DNA of 64,000 bases. Origin: Megascapheus bottae. Its lineage: Eukaryota; Chordata; Mammalia; Rodentia; Geomyidae. Where the stretch lies: assembly GCA_024803745.1 (NCBI GenBank), contig JANJXV010000099.1, forward strand, positions 1,674,001-1,738,000, given 5' to 3'. Shown piece by piece: positions 13,204 through 23,981 of the stretch. The position numbers and the translations under genes are program-made. The notes under the pieces are model-generated. The model did no database searches. It saw only the letters and a program-made list of their open reading frames with translations, and was not told where the DNA came from. Position 1 is the first letter of the stretch; every line of letters begins with the position of its first letter.

Positions 13204-13838
13204 AATTGAAAAAAAAGAAAGTTGTAGTGTGTGGGGAGGATGATGGGGTGAAATACATTTCTTCTTAGAAATTTACCTCATCTGGTTGCCCTGGATTTTC
13301 CTGGCCTTCTTCTTAGAGAAAGTTCTTTTATACTGGATTTGTGGCTTGGCAATGATCTAGCATGTACATCTTCGAGTAAGACATCCACAACTTCCATGCC
13401 TGAGACTCGAGTTTCCTGACCTTTGGCAACAGCACAGCAACATCTTTCTTCCTCCTGAGCCACAGGCCAAGTGAGCTGGCTTGAGCTGGTTGTTAGTTAC
13501 AGTGGCTTGGTTACCAGGGTTCCATATTCTGTTCCATTGTGAGGGAGGCAGGGTCACCTTTCAGGGCCCAATGACCAAAGATCCTTGCTCACAAAAGACC
13601 TCACCAAAGACATACTGGAGACTGAATGTCTCCATGTGGATGTAGTATACAGCACACCTTATTTGTCCAATCCCAATGTCTTCCACTAGGCCCAACTACC
13701 AGTCTGGTCTCAGGCTCAAGGAGCCTTTCTTAGGTAATATCCAAACTTAAGGGTCAATATTGCCCTCATCCTTTACAAAACATTTGCGTCACAATGCCTT
13801 CTCTGCCTGCATTTTGCCCCTTGTCGAATTTTTTTTGT

Positions 13839-14024
13839 TTTTGCTAGTCTTGGGACTTGACCTCAGAGTGTGAACATTGTTCTTGGGCTTTCTTTAGGCT
13901 TTAGCTGTCCCACCGAGCCACAGCACCACTTGCAGCGTTTTCTATGTATGTGGTAATGAGGAATCAAACCTGAGGCTTACTGCTTGGTAGCCAAGGACTC
14001 TCCCACTAGGTCAAACACACAGGG
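13839..14024 (-). mobile_element. Twin ID-like SINE in F2
   Basis: The same insertion as the minus-strand SINE in F1, carried along by duplication of the unit. Confidence 0.8.
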
Positions 14025-14261
14025 CATCTTGCACATATTTTTGACGTCAATCTACTAGGATATTATTAGGTTTCTGTATCCTAATCAATTTTTTCCTGAT
14101 GATTAGCTTTGCTGTCATGTGTGAAAAATGCAAGAGGGAAAAACACAGAAGAATTAGTGAAATTAAAAAAAAAGCATTAGACACAGTTAAGTGTTCATTC
14201 TTTGTAGGAGAAAGGATATTTGGATATGATGATGTTGATGATGACTTTATAATTACTATGT

Positions 14262-14465
14262 CAGGGTTGAGAGTTTGGCATAGTGGTAGAGTGCTTGCCT
14301 AGCATCCATGAAGGTCTGGGTTTGATTGCTCAGTACCACATAGATAGAAAATCTAGATGTGGCACTGTGGCTCAAGTGGCAGAGGGCTAGACTTGAGAAA
14401 ACCCGAGGACAGTGCTCAGGCCCTGAATTCAAGCCCCAAGACTGGCAGAAAGATAAAAGAAAATA
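14262..14465 (+). mobile_element. Twin ID-like SINE in F2
   Basis: The same insertion as the plus-strand SINE in F1, carried along by duplication of the unit. Confidence 0.9.
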
Positions 14466-15159
14466 AAAATGCTTTTTACGAGCTAATTCACTCACAGCAT
14501 TTGCTTCTGAAATCTTCGCTTCTGCATCTTGTGAAATAGCCCTTTCCCTCAAAGTAGACAAGAAAAACAGATCCATCCCATGGTCCACTGTGAGGCCACT
14601 GGTTGGGCTAAGAGCTAGTCGTGCAGCAACACATAAGTTTTATTCTAATACTTTCCAAACTTTGTACTCAAATATGCTACCTACTTACCAACTTATGTCA
14701 GTTATCCTTATGCTATAACTTTTCTTCATTACTACAATATTCTTACACTCCTACGTTAATCCTCTTGCACCTCCCCTGACCTCTCTCATTCTTTTTTTCT
14801 ATCTCTGGACCTCTGCTCGTCTTTCAACCCTTATACTGCACGGATCTACACTTGATGGCTGTTGAGCAATATTGTATATGTAGGTGGTTAATTATTCTCT
14901 AGGCTCAGAGGGACTTAAAGACAATAGAGATTGGATTGAGAGGCTTATTGTTTTGGGTATAAATCGCTTATCAGTGGTTGTATTAGGCTGGTCTGTAAGT
15001 GCACAAAAAGAACGAGTGATAATACCAATCAAAACTTGTGAACATCTAGTGTCTGCCAGCTGCAGAGGTCTAGGTTGGTTATATCTGAAAAACTATAATC
15101 GTATTTAGTAGTAATCTTGCTCCCATTTTCAAATGGGCAGAACAAGAAACTGAAGAAAA

Positions 15160-16132
15160 ATGTCAAATCAAGAAACAACATCCCCCACCCAATGTAAACA
15201 GACAATGGAACAGTCACTGGCAAACCTAGAGGAGAGTCTTCCAATTGCTACACAAATGCAATTGATAAACATCATTAATGAAAAATGTGAAAATATAAAG
15301 AAAGAGATAATGGAGGAAGCCATACCTGAACAAGAGGAAAGCAAAAACAAGGTGATAAGTGAAAAAGAAGAAGCCATAAAGGAGGCCATAATAAAGGTTT
15401 TTCAAAGAAAGATGGATGAATTCAAAGAATCCACAAATAAAAACGTGACCAAACTCCAGCAAATGTCCAAAGAAAATAAAGCTACTGAGCTAACCACTCA
15501 AAAGGAAATCAAGGAGATAAAGAAATCCATACATGATCTAAAACAAGGGATGCAAGGCATCAAAAGTGAGCAATTAGAAGCAAGGGAGATGAAAAATAAA
15601 GTAGATAGCTTTGATAGCAGGTTAGACATTGCAGAGGAGAGAATTTCCGTGGCTGAAGATAATTTAGGTATTATAAAGAACAGAAAATGAGTCAATCCAA
15701 ATCTAGGAAATATGAGAGAGCGCTTCAGGAGGTCCAAGATACAATTAGGAAGCCTAATTTAAGGCTAGTTGGTATTGAGGAGGGCGTGGAGAAAGAGGTC
15801 AATGGTATTGGAAATATACTTCAGGGAATCATCTCAGAGAATTTCCCAAATATCCAGAAGGGCAGGCCCATCCAGATACGAGAATCTTTTAGAACCCCAA
15901 ACAGACCTGACCAGAAAAGAACATCCCACCGCCACATTGTGATCCGAACTGGATCAATAGAAACGAAAGGAAAGATCCTAAAGGCAGCCAGGGAAAAGGG
16001 ATCAGTAACCTACAAAGGCAACCAATCAGAATAACCCCAGATTTCTCAGCAGAGACCATGCAAGCACGAAGTGACTGGAAGCATATATGTCATGCCCTTA
16101 TATCAAATAACTACCAACCAAGAATACTGTAG
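15160..16132 (+). pseudogene. L1-C ORF1, split by ATGA overlap
   Basis: The first part is a clean 176-codon frame (15160-15690) covering the N-terminus and coiled coil. The second starts at the ATG at 15687 overlapping that stop and carries the RRM-like region. A private 1-base deletion near 16020 then ends the second frame early at 16034. The native end would be the TAG at 16130-16132. Confidence 0.85.
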
Positions 16133-16363
16133 CCAGCTAAGCTCTCATTCATAACTGAGGGAAAAATAAAAACATTCCATTCCAGGGAAAAGCTGCAACA
16201 ATATGTCGAAACAAAACCAACACTACAGAGAATTCTCAAAGATGCTCTATACATAGAAAACCAAAATAAATGCAATATAGGGAAAGAAATGGCACCTAAA
16301 CAGCATACCATCTAAGGACCACAAGAACTGTCAAGACACAGGCCCTACTAAAATCTTTTAAAA

Positions 16364-16712
16364 ATGGTAGGAACTAATAAATATCTCTCAATCCTAACTC
16401 TCAATATCAATGGACTTAACTCTCCAATTAAACGGCATAGGTTGTCTAGTTTGATCAAAAAGCAAGAGCCATCGTTCTGCTGACTTCAAGAGACACATCT
16501 TACCCAAAAACAATCATCTTTTGAAAGTGAGAGGTTGGAATAAACTCTATCAAGCTAACTGCCCCCATAAACAGGCTGGAGTTGCCATCCTCATGTCAGA
16601 TACAATAGACTTCAAACTAAAAATAGTAAGAAAAGACAGAGAAGGTTACTACATACTACTAAAGGGATCTCTCCTCCAGGAAGACATAACGATCCTAAAT
16701 ATTTACACACCC
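16364..16712 (+). pseudogene. L1-C ORF2 fragment (start of endonuclease)
   Basis: Starts at the ATG at 16364 and covers about 116 codons of the endonuclease N-terminus before the breakpoint. It contains the TGA in the CC motif and the shared 1-base shift. Confidence 0.85.
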
Positions 16713-17124
16713 TTTTGAAGATTCTCAAAAGATTGAAGATTCTGCCAGTGTAAGTTAGATTCCGGCATTGATATTAAATAATGCAATGAGTAGGGATTTA
16801 TATTTGAAATATCACTGTTGACAAAATCTAACACACATTTGCTTAGTATTTGCTTTTGATTTCCCAAGAAGTACAGTACAAGCTAACACTTGTGGCATAT
16901 ATCGACTGGGAGAAATGATTCAGAATATGTGACTCATTTGAACAAGCAGGATACCCATATTGTGATAATTTGTATCTTTTGCATATTTTGTGTTTGTTGT
17001 TAATTCCATTTGTAGTGTACATTTCTCGGTAAAAACTTTTTTCCAAACAATTTTTTATTTCAACCGTAAAAAAAGACATTTATATGCCTGATAAAATTCA
17101 CAGAATCCAATTTTTTCCATCTTA
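16713..17124. other. Non-coding stretch after L1-C breakpoint
   Basis: AT-rich single-copy-type sequence with no recognisable gene. Copy 2 carries 18 extra bases here (around 56246). Confidence 0.5.
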
Positions 17125-17375
17125 TTTTTTGTTTTTTGGGTTTTTTTTGGTGGGTCATAGATCTTGAACTCAGCCTGGGCACTATCCCTGAGCTCTTCAG
17201 CTCCAGGCTACCACCTTACCCTGGAGCCAAGCCCCACTTCCCATTTTCTAAAGGTAAATTGGAGATAAGTGTCTCAGGTCTTTTTGTGCCAGGATGGCTT
17301 TAAACCTTGATCCTCAGATCTCAGCCTCCTGAGTATCTAGGATTATAGAAGTGAGCCACCACCCCATCATGCTCA
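17125..17375 (-). mobile_element. Composite SINE (7SL/B1-like head plus ID-like tail)
   Basis: On the minus strand the head reads like B1/Alu (GGTGGCTCAC, then AATCCTAGATACTCAGGAGG). It is followed by an ID-like half with a GAGCTGAAGAGCTCAGGGA block and the A-rich tail. Confidence 0.85.
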
Positions 17376-17389
17376 GCTTTCTGGGTTTT

Positions 17390-17565
17390 TTTTAAACTCG
17401 GTTTAAGCACTGTCCTTCAGCTTTCCTCAAGCATAGTGATCTTCTACTTGAGCCACAGCACTACTTCTGGTTTTTTCTGTGTATGTGGTACTGCGGAATT
17501 GAACCTTTGTCTTCATACAAGCACTCTACAACTATGCCAAACTCCCAGCCCCTCCACATTAGTTT
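17390..17565 (-). mobile_element. Twin ID-like SINE
   Basis: The complement of the twin ID pattern, including GAGCCACAGCACTACTTCTGG and a complement of the B box near 17500. Confidence 0.8.
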
Positions 17566-17669
17566 TTATGATAGATCTTTCCATGCATCCAGGATGGCTA
17601 GAAATCCTTCTTGAGTTTCCCAAGATCAGGGAGTATAGGTGTGTCCCATCCTGTGTGGCTACATAACCA

Positions 17670-18200
17670 TTGTTTAGGGTACAATTCTCTCTTCATTCTA
17701 CCCATCTAGAGCAATTTTCATCTTCCATGTATAATCATTAAACATTCAGCTCCTGTTCCTCTCTACTCCATTCTCTGGAACCATCGTGCTTTTTGGCTCT
17801 AAGGGTTTGTTGATCCTTGGAAGCTCTGGAAGGGAAAACATACCCTAGCTCTTCCTTTATGACTGCTGTATTTTTAGTTTATTGTAATCAAGATTCATCT
17901 GTAAAATATAGTAAAATGTTCTTCCTTTTCAATGCATTGTTTTGCATATTTCTATCTTTGGATTATTATTAATAGTTGTGAATGGATTCTCCACATATTT
18001 GTTCTAGTCTCTGCTTTCTCTTCCATTAGGTACAAATCTAGAAATAGAAGTGTTGGACCATATTTCTATGTAATTCTATATTTAGTACTTTTCTTAGCAC
18101 TCTCCACGCAATTTTTGATTGTTTTATATTCCTTGCAGAACTATTCCAAAGTTCTACTTCTTCTCACTACCTTCCCAGTAATAGTTAGACTTTGAAAGTT
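17670..18200 (-). mobile_element. Ancient L1 remnant (L1M-like 3' region)
   Basis: The order of phrases matches the antisense of an old mammalian L1 3' region: a CTCCATTCTCTGGAACCATC block, then GTTGTGAATGGATTCTCCAC, a GAAATAGAAGTGTTGGACCAT block, and the downstream TTCCAAAG segment. Recognised by eye; strongly diverged. Confidence 0.55.
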
Positions 18201-18211
18201 GTTTTTTTGTA

Positions 18212-18213
<2 letters not shown>

Positions 18214-18253
<40 letters not shown>

Positions 18254-18263
18254 TGTGTGTGTA
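18214..18263. repeat. (TG)n microsatellite
   Basis: About 50 bases of TG with one TT interruption. The tract in copy 2 (57536-57564) is about 22 bases shorter. Confidence 0.95.
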
Positions 18264-18439
18264 TGTGGATCTTTTTGTTTAAAAGTATATTTATATTAAT
18301 ATACTTAAAGTAATGATTTCATTGTAATTTTAATTTTTCTCATGACTGTTAATATTGAACTTCTTTCTACATTTTGAACTACTATTTCTATATATTCTTT
18401 TTAGAAAATCCTCTCCAATCTCCAATTTTTTTCCCTTTT

Positions 18440-18540
18440 TTTTGTGGGGTAGTGGGGAAAGTCATGGGGCTTGGACCTTGGGCCGTGAGCTCTTTAGTTT
18501 AAGGCTATTGTCCTACCCTGCGTATTGCCCCTCAGTTGTT
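18440..18540 (-). mobile_element. ID-like SINE fragment
   Basis: The complement of the ID-like tail half (CATGGGGCTTGGACC and GAGCTCTTTAG). Partial. Confidence 0.55.
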
Positions 18541-18659
18541 CTGCTCACAGCTCCCTACCCCTCTTCCCATTATATACAGAACAAAGGTCATCCTCAGTCT
18601 TTTTGAAAAAGTAAAACATACAGTAAATTTGTAGTATAAAACAGCAAGAAATAAATTTC

Positions 18660-18917
18660 TTGCCAGGTGCAGTGAATTCTACCTGTAATCCTAGCTACTC
18701 AGATATCAGGCTGATATCTAAAGATTTGGTTCAAAGCCAGCCTGGGCATTAGAAAGTCTATGAGACTCTCATCGACAGTTAACCACTAGAATATGGGAAA
18801 TGGCACTGTGGCTTCATCGGTAGGGTGATAGCCTTGAGTTGAAGAGCTCAGGAACAGTGCCCAGGCCCAGAGTTCAAGCCTTACAAATCCCCCAGCCAAA
18901 AAAAAAAGAAAAAATAA
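18660..18917 (+). mobile_element. Composite 7SL-ID SINE
   Basis: Head CCTGTAATCCTAGCTACTCAG, then a linker with the ATGAGACTCTCATCGACAG block, then an ID-like half with GAGTTGAAGAGCTCAGG and an A-rich tail. Confidence 0.9.
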
Positions 18918-19179
18918 TTTCTTCCCCAAGGGATTATTATGCCAGACATAGAACATTAACATTCTGGGTGTACTTCACAGTATTATTACTTGATACCCTA
19001 AGATTTTGCAATATTCTCTCAGTATCAGCATATGTCATCATATAATGTAGTTCCTTTTCAATGGAATAATTCCATTTATAACCTAAATCTACTCCCCCGA
19101 CTTATTTCTGTCGATACCACAATTGCTCTACCATGATATGCCACAAGCCATTAAACATTTTATGGTGGGTAATTGGAAA

Positions 19180-19360
19180 GGAGTCTCATGGAATTTTGTG
19201 CCAGGCTGGCTTTGAAACCATGGTCCTCAGATCTCAGTCTCCTGAGTAGCTAGGATGACAGGAGTGAGCCACCAACACGTGGCTTGCCTTTTTATTTTTT
19301 TGTTGGTCTTGGGACTTGACGTCTGGGCCTAGGCACCATCCCTAAGCTTTTCAGGTCAAT
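19180..19360 (-). mobile_element. Composite 7SL-ID SINE, rearranged
   Basis: The complement of the B1-like head (CAGTCTCCTGAGTAGCTAGG) followed by a short piece of another ID-like SINE (CTTGGGACTTGACGTCTGGG). It lies just upstream of the KRAB-A exon. Confidence 0.75.
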
Positions 19361-19455
19361 ATTTCATGTAAGTCTAAAGATTTAAGTAAAGGAATACAAT
19401 TCCAACAAAAAAAGAATAAAATTCCAGACATGGTGTGTTTATAACACAGTGCTAA

Positions 19456-19695
<240 letters not shown>

Positions 19696-19944
19696 TAAAT
19701 GAAAGATTCCAGGCCCTGAGAAGTATCATTACTTTCTAAAGAAAACCTAAGGTAATTTTGTACTCATTCTTCAGGATACCTTCAGGATACTTTGACAACA
19801 GTTCTAAATTATGTTTCCTCTAATGGAGACGACATTCCAAACTTACACCGTAATTGTAAGTGGATAAACCATCCAGAATAGAATATATATCATTTTTGGA
19901 AATAGGATCTACAAATCACTAAACAGTGAGTTTATAATGGAAAC

Positions 19945-20235
19945 CTGGCACTAGGTGCAATGTTTCATGCCTGTAATCTTAAAATATTCAGGAGGAAGAA
20001 ATCTAAGAATTCTAATTTGAAGCCAGCAATGGCATAAAAATTGCCATGAAACTCTATAACTCCAAGTAACCCCTCAAAAATGTTAGTGGAGTGTCAAGAG
20101 TTTGACTTTGTTGTTGAGTGCTTGCCTAGCATGCATGAAGACCTATGCATGTAAGTGGAGCTGGGACTCAAACTGGTATTTTTCTAGCCTTGAGCAAGAC
20201 AGCTAAGTTTATGCCATACAAAATGAATCCAGAGC
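19945..20235 (+). mobile_element. Decayed composite SINE followed by ID-like monomer
   Basis: B1-like head (CATGCCTGTAATCTTAAAAT), then an ID-like monomer with GAGTGCTTGCCTAGCATGCA. Both are strongly diverged. It lies in the intron between KRAB-A and KRAB-B. Confidence 0.65.
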
Positions 20236-20372
20236 TGGGGAAAAGTCAACCATGGAGCCAGTGAGAAATGAGAGAAAAGATTTAATAGATAACTTGTGAG
20301 TAGGATGTCTGCGAACTTAAAGCAATGATGACACAGCATAAGCAATAATTCTCTACTGTTTCTAATTTACAG

Positions 20373-20462
20373 GGCCCTGTGTTCCCAAACCTGTATTAAT
20401 TGACAAGCTAGAGCACTGTGCAGAACTCTGGATAGGAAATTCCTCTGACAAGAATATCACAG
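20373..20462 (+). CDS. KRAB-B-like exon, copy 1
   Basis: 90 bases between a pyrimidine-rich CTAATTTACAG acceptor and a GTGAGT donor. The phase fits the KRAB-A exon. The translation resembles the KRAB-B box (CVPKPVLIDKLEHCAELWIG; the usual form is VSKPDVI..LEQG.EPW), with a diverged end. KRAB-B enhances repression but is not required for it. Confidence 0.8.
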
Positions 20463-20611
20463 GTGAGTTAATGCATCTTCATATTGATGTTGGAGCCTGA
20501 GCCCCATTGGTAAGTTCATGTTGTGATGTACTGAGCAATAATATTCTTAGTTACCCTAAATCCTGTGTGGAACCTATGGAATTCTTTGTGAATGAATCAA
20601 GAATCATTTTC

Positions 20612-20780
20612 TTTTCCCAATCCTATGCTTGGTCTCAGGGCCTGAGCATGGTCCTTGGGTTTTCTCAAGGCTAGCTCTCTACTTCTTGAGTCATAGCACC
20701 ACTTCTGGCTTTTTCTTTGTATGTAGTACCAAGGAACTGAACCAGGTCTTTGTGCATGCTAGCCCAAACCCGCGGCACCA
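20612..20780 (-). mobile_element. Twin ID-like SINE
   Basis: The complement of the twin ID pattern, with GAGTCATAGCACCACTTCTG and the complement of the B box near 20740. Confidence 0.8.
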
Positions 20781-20874
20781 AGAATCATAGGGTGATATGA
20801 TGAATTCTATGTGGCAGTAGAGTTAAAGTTAGATTTCTCTGTAGAAATCACTGTGAAACAAAATAAAATGAGAA

Positions 20875-21104
20875 AGCCATGAGCCCGTGGCTCATGCCTG
20901 TAATCCTAGCTACTTAGGAGGCTGAGATCTGAGGATCAAGGTTCAAAGACTGACCTATCACAAAAACACCTTAGACTCTTCTCTCCAATGAACCAATAGA
21001 AAATGAGAAGTGGGGTTGAGTCTAAAGACATAGGGCAGTAGCCTTGAGCTGAAGAGCTCGGAAGAACAGCCAGGTCTAGAATTCAAGTCCCATGACCGCA
21101 AAAC
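20875..21104 (+). mobile_element. Composite 7SL-ID SINE with GAAA-expanded tail
   Basis: Clear head (CATGCCTGTAATCCTAGCTA and GGAGGCTGAGATCTGAGGAT), then the ID-like half. Its A-rich tail has grown into the GAAA repeat that follows. Confidence 0.92.
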
Positions 21105-21172
<68 letters not shown>

Positions 21173-21201
21173 AATAGGGAAGAAAGAGGGAAGGAAGGAA
21201 A

Positions 21202-21255
<54 letters not shown>

Positions 21256-21257
21256 AA
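21105..21257. repeat. (GAAA)n microsatellite
   Basis: About 150 bases of GAAA with an internal GGAA/GGGA-rich interruption near 21176-21205. It grew from the tail of the preceding SINE. Confidence 0.95.
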
Positions 21258-21400
21258 TATCATTCTTTCATTTCTTTAAAACTAAGACTATAAATGATTG
21301 AGCAAACAAGGAATATGTCAGGGCATTATTCTCTGATAAGGATAATATCTTTATGCTGGTAGGAAGAGACTGGTATTCAAAACCAGACGTTTCCACAGAA

Positions 21401-21582
21401 ATTGAGCCTAGTGGTAGAGTGCTTGCCTAGCATGCACAAAGACACAGGTTTTATTCCTTATTACAACATACATAGAAAAAGCCAGAAGTAATGAATTCAT
21501 TGGTAGGGTTCTAGTCTTGAGAAAACCCAAGGACAGTGGTTAGGTCCTAAGTTCAAAACCAGGAATGGAAGGAAAAAAAACA
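21401..21582 (+). mobile_element. Twin ID-like SINE
   Basis: First monomer GAGCCTAGTGGTAGAGTGCT, then a second monomer with an A-rich tail. Moderately diverged. Confidence 0.85.
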
Positions 21583-21929
21583 ACAAAGTTTCAATCAACA
21601 TAAGAAAATTAACTAGACAATGAGCTGGGGATTTTCTGGTCTTCCATGGTTCTGAGGGACAGGAGTGTTAGAAAAGGAATTTTTATAAGACTTCAAATGG
21701 AAAGAAACAAATTTCAAAATTCCCACAAATACCTAAATTGAGACTTTAGTGAGAAGTTGTAACTGAAGGGATATAGGTGTAAGACCTTACTCTCAAGAAT
21801 CGTTCTTGCTAGGATCAAAGGCAAACAGACATATAAACCAAACTTGTGGCCGCTGAATCTAGAAAAAATTCGTGTTCCTCACTTAATGGTTAATAAGCAA
21901 ACAGCATTGAAACTGGGTAAGGTAATCCT
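21583..21929. other. Intronic sequence, nothing recognised
   Basis: No exon, repeat or RNA gene seen between the SINEs. Confidence 0.4.
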
Positions 21930-22095
21930 ATCTGGTACTCAGGACGTGAGACTCTTATCAGTAGTTAACTCTAGAAAACAGGAAGTGGGGCTGTAGCTCA
22001 AGGATAGGGGTTATAGTCTTCGGCTGAAGTGTTCAGGGACAGGGCCGAGGCCTATGAACTACAAAAAAAAAAAGAAAAGAAAAGAAAAGAAAGTT
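21930..22095 (+). mobile_element. Composite SINE, tail half
   Basis: A truncated head (GAGACTCTTATCAGTAG), an ID-like half with GGCTGAAGTGTTCAGGGAC, and an AAAGAAAAG tail. Confidence 0.75.
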
Positions 22096-22504
22096 TTAAA
22101 AAGATGCAAAACAGCACAATATTTAGAGTATTTCTCAAAAATAAAAGAAAGGCAGCTATTCCTCAATGTATAAACAAAACAGTATTTGAAAAAAAACAGC
22201 TGCAGGTATGCTATAGATAGTACTCAGCTTAAAACTGTAGCAATACATAGATGGGTAATTTCAATAAATATTTCCTGTGATATAAAAAGAGAACTAAAAC
22301 ACAGAAAAACATTATTGGTCATTGTAAAATATCATTTTCATAATAGGTTAGGGAGAAAAGCATATTTTTCTCACAAATCAATTTCCACTTTTATATTTTA
22401 AAATATCTAACACTTAGGATGGGAAAGTAAAGTCATTATCTTTACAGTAAGGAATATTTGTATCTCATGTATGTTTGTGTCTTTTTTTCTATGACTCATT
22501 TTAG

Positions 22505-22917
22505 ATGTCCAGGTAATGGAAAATGTGTTCAAGACATGCCAGGAAAGTCCACATGAATGTCTTTGTGAAGTAGCAGTTGCAAGTAGTATTGAAGTGGAGG
22601 AAAACGTGAGATTTGCAACAACTTTAAATTTGAGCTCTACACATAATCCAGAGCTGATTAGTAATAACGGCAACAACTTAGGGGTGAGGACTGAGGAGTT
22701 CATAAAGTGTCAGAACATGCTTCTGTCTCCTAAGCCTGATGAGATGCATACTGCATATAGATCTCGTATGTCTCCTGTTCTTAAAAAATCCATCGGATAT
22801 TCAGAGCATTTTATTCACGATTGTGACAGTCCAAAAGATCTGCAGTATCATAATTCCGTTCTCCCTGCCCAAGAAATTCTTCAGGGAGGGAGGAAAACTG
22901 CTAAATGTACTGTGTGA
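22505..22917 (+). CDS. Zinc-finger gene linker, start of last exon, copy 1
   Basis: The exon opens after a TTTTAG acceptor. The split codon completes to GAT in phase with the KRAB-B exon. The frame then stays open for about 137 codons. It has no fingers and is rich in S, N and E, as KRAB-ZNF spacer regions are. TGA at 22915-22917 ends it. With KRAB-A and KRAB-B the three exons give an uninterrupted frame of about 210 codons. Copy 2 encodes the same linker with one visible amino-acid change. Confidence 0.7.
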
Positions 22918-23231
22918 TGAAAAATATTGTACTTAACACCGACCATCACTACACATCCGAAAATGTACACAGGAGAGACTCCTCATATATGTAGTGAATG
23001 TGAGAAATCTTTCAGTAATGAAATACGCCTTACAATACCTCAGAGCAAATATCCTGAGATATGTGATGCGTACGTCAAGTGTGAAAATTAATTTCTGAGA
23101 AGTCAGACCTGACGCTCCAACCTCGATCTCCAAGAGAAGACAAACCTTATGAATATGAGGAACGTAATAAAATTTCTGCCCAGAATTCAGCAATCAGCAC
23201 ACATCAGAGATCTCACACAGAAGAGAAATCT

Positions 23232-23981
23232 TATGAATGGGATAAATGTGGGAAGACTTTTAGACTGAAATCATACCTCACTTTGCACCAGAGAAGACAC
23301 ACAGAAGAGAAACCTTATGAATGTAACAAATGTGAAAAGTCTTTCACCCAGAAGATACACCTTCGAGTTCATCAAATAACACACACAGGAGAGAAATCTT
23401 ATAAGTGTAATGAATGTGGACAGTCTTTCCAAGGGAAGGGAAAACTTCGTGTTCATCAGAGAATACACACAGGAATGAAACCTTATGAATGTAACCAATG
23501 TGTAAAGTCTTTCAGACAGAAATCTTCCCTCAAATTGCATCAAAGAACACACACAGGAGAGAAACCTTATGTGTGCAACAAATGTGGAAAGACCTTCAAG
23601 TGGAAGTCATATCTTGATGGGCATAATAGAACACACACAGGAGAGAAAACTTATGCATGTAGTGAATGCGGAAAGTCTTTCAAATGGAAGGTAAAACTCC
23701 ATGTTCATCAGAGAATATACTCAGGAGAAACACCTAATGAGTGTAACATATGTGAAAAGTCCTTCACACAGAAGCCAAACCTCAACATGCATAAGACAAT
23801 TCAAACAGGAGAAAAACCTTATGAAGGTAACCGATGTGGAATGTCTTTCAAATGGAAGTCTTCCCTCAAATTGCATCAGAGAACACACACAGGAGAGAAA
23901 CTGTACGAGTGCATCAGATGTGGTAAGACCTTCAGATGGAAGTCACATTACAGGAGGCATAACAGAATACACACATATTAG
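23232..23981 (+). pseudogene. C2H2 zinc-finger array, copy 1 (8 fingers plus one decayed)
   Basis: An open 232-codon frame from 23283 with fingers about every 84 bases and TGEKPY-type linkers. The first finger, before 23283, has lost a cysteine (YEWDKC). Four look complete at the start (from YECNKC, YKCNEC, YECNQC and YVCNKC). The fifth loses its last histidine (ends RIY) and the sixth its last histidine (ends TIQ). The seventh loses its first cysteine (YEGNRC), and the eighth (YECIRC) looks complete. The array is out of frame with the linker, so it cannot be translated from the KRAB transcript without frame change. Confidence 0.88.

Larger units (their letters stand above)
7186..13216 (+). 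mobile_element. LINE-1 copy B (second unit, complete from junction to tail)
   Basis: The only L1 in the window whose whole 5' region, both ORFs and 3' end are visible in one unit of the left array. The 5' region is 7186-7772, ORF1 7773-8731, ORF2 8963-12803, then the 3' UTR. Whether 7186-7440 is true L1 5' UTR or residual flank cannot be settled from the window. The copy is dead by shared and private frameshifts. Confidence 0.93.
13217..14572. repeat. Array spacer F2
   Basis: Second copy of the spacer between L1-B and L1-C. Near-identical to F1, with small indels: a stretch lost near 13628 relative to F1 and F3, and a different GAT tract near 14227. No gene seen. Confidence 0.85.
14573..16712 (+). 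mobile_element. LINE-1 copy C, 3' part missing
   Basis: The 5' region and ORF1 are complete, but the element stops inside the endonuclease domain of ORF2 at the bases TTTACACACCC. After that the sequence is non-L1. L1 insertions normally lose their 5' end, so loss of the 3' end points to a later deletion or rearrangement. The same breakpoint is found in L1-F at 56013, so it predates the block duplication. Confidence 0.93.

Noticed and set aside
21092..21301. Open frames through the GAAA and GA repeats (also 24798-25193, 37530-37829, 60376-60601)
   Set aside because: Low-complexity translation of microsatellites without stops.
22029..22220. Short plus-strand frames in 22029-22401 before the finger exon
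   Set aside because: They start in a SINE tail and have no splice support; intronic noise.
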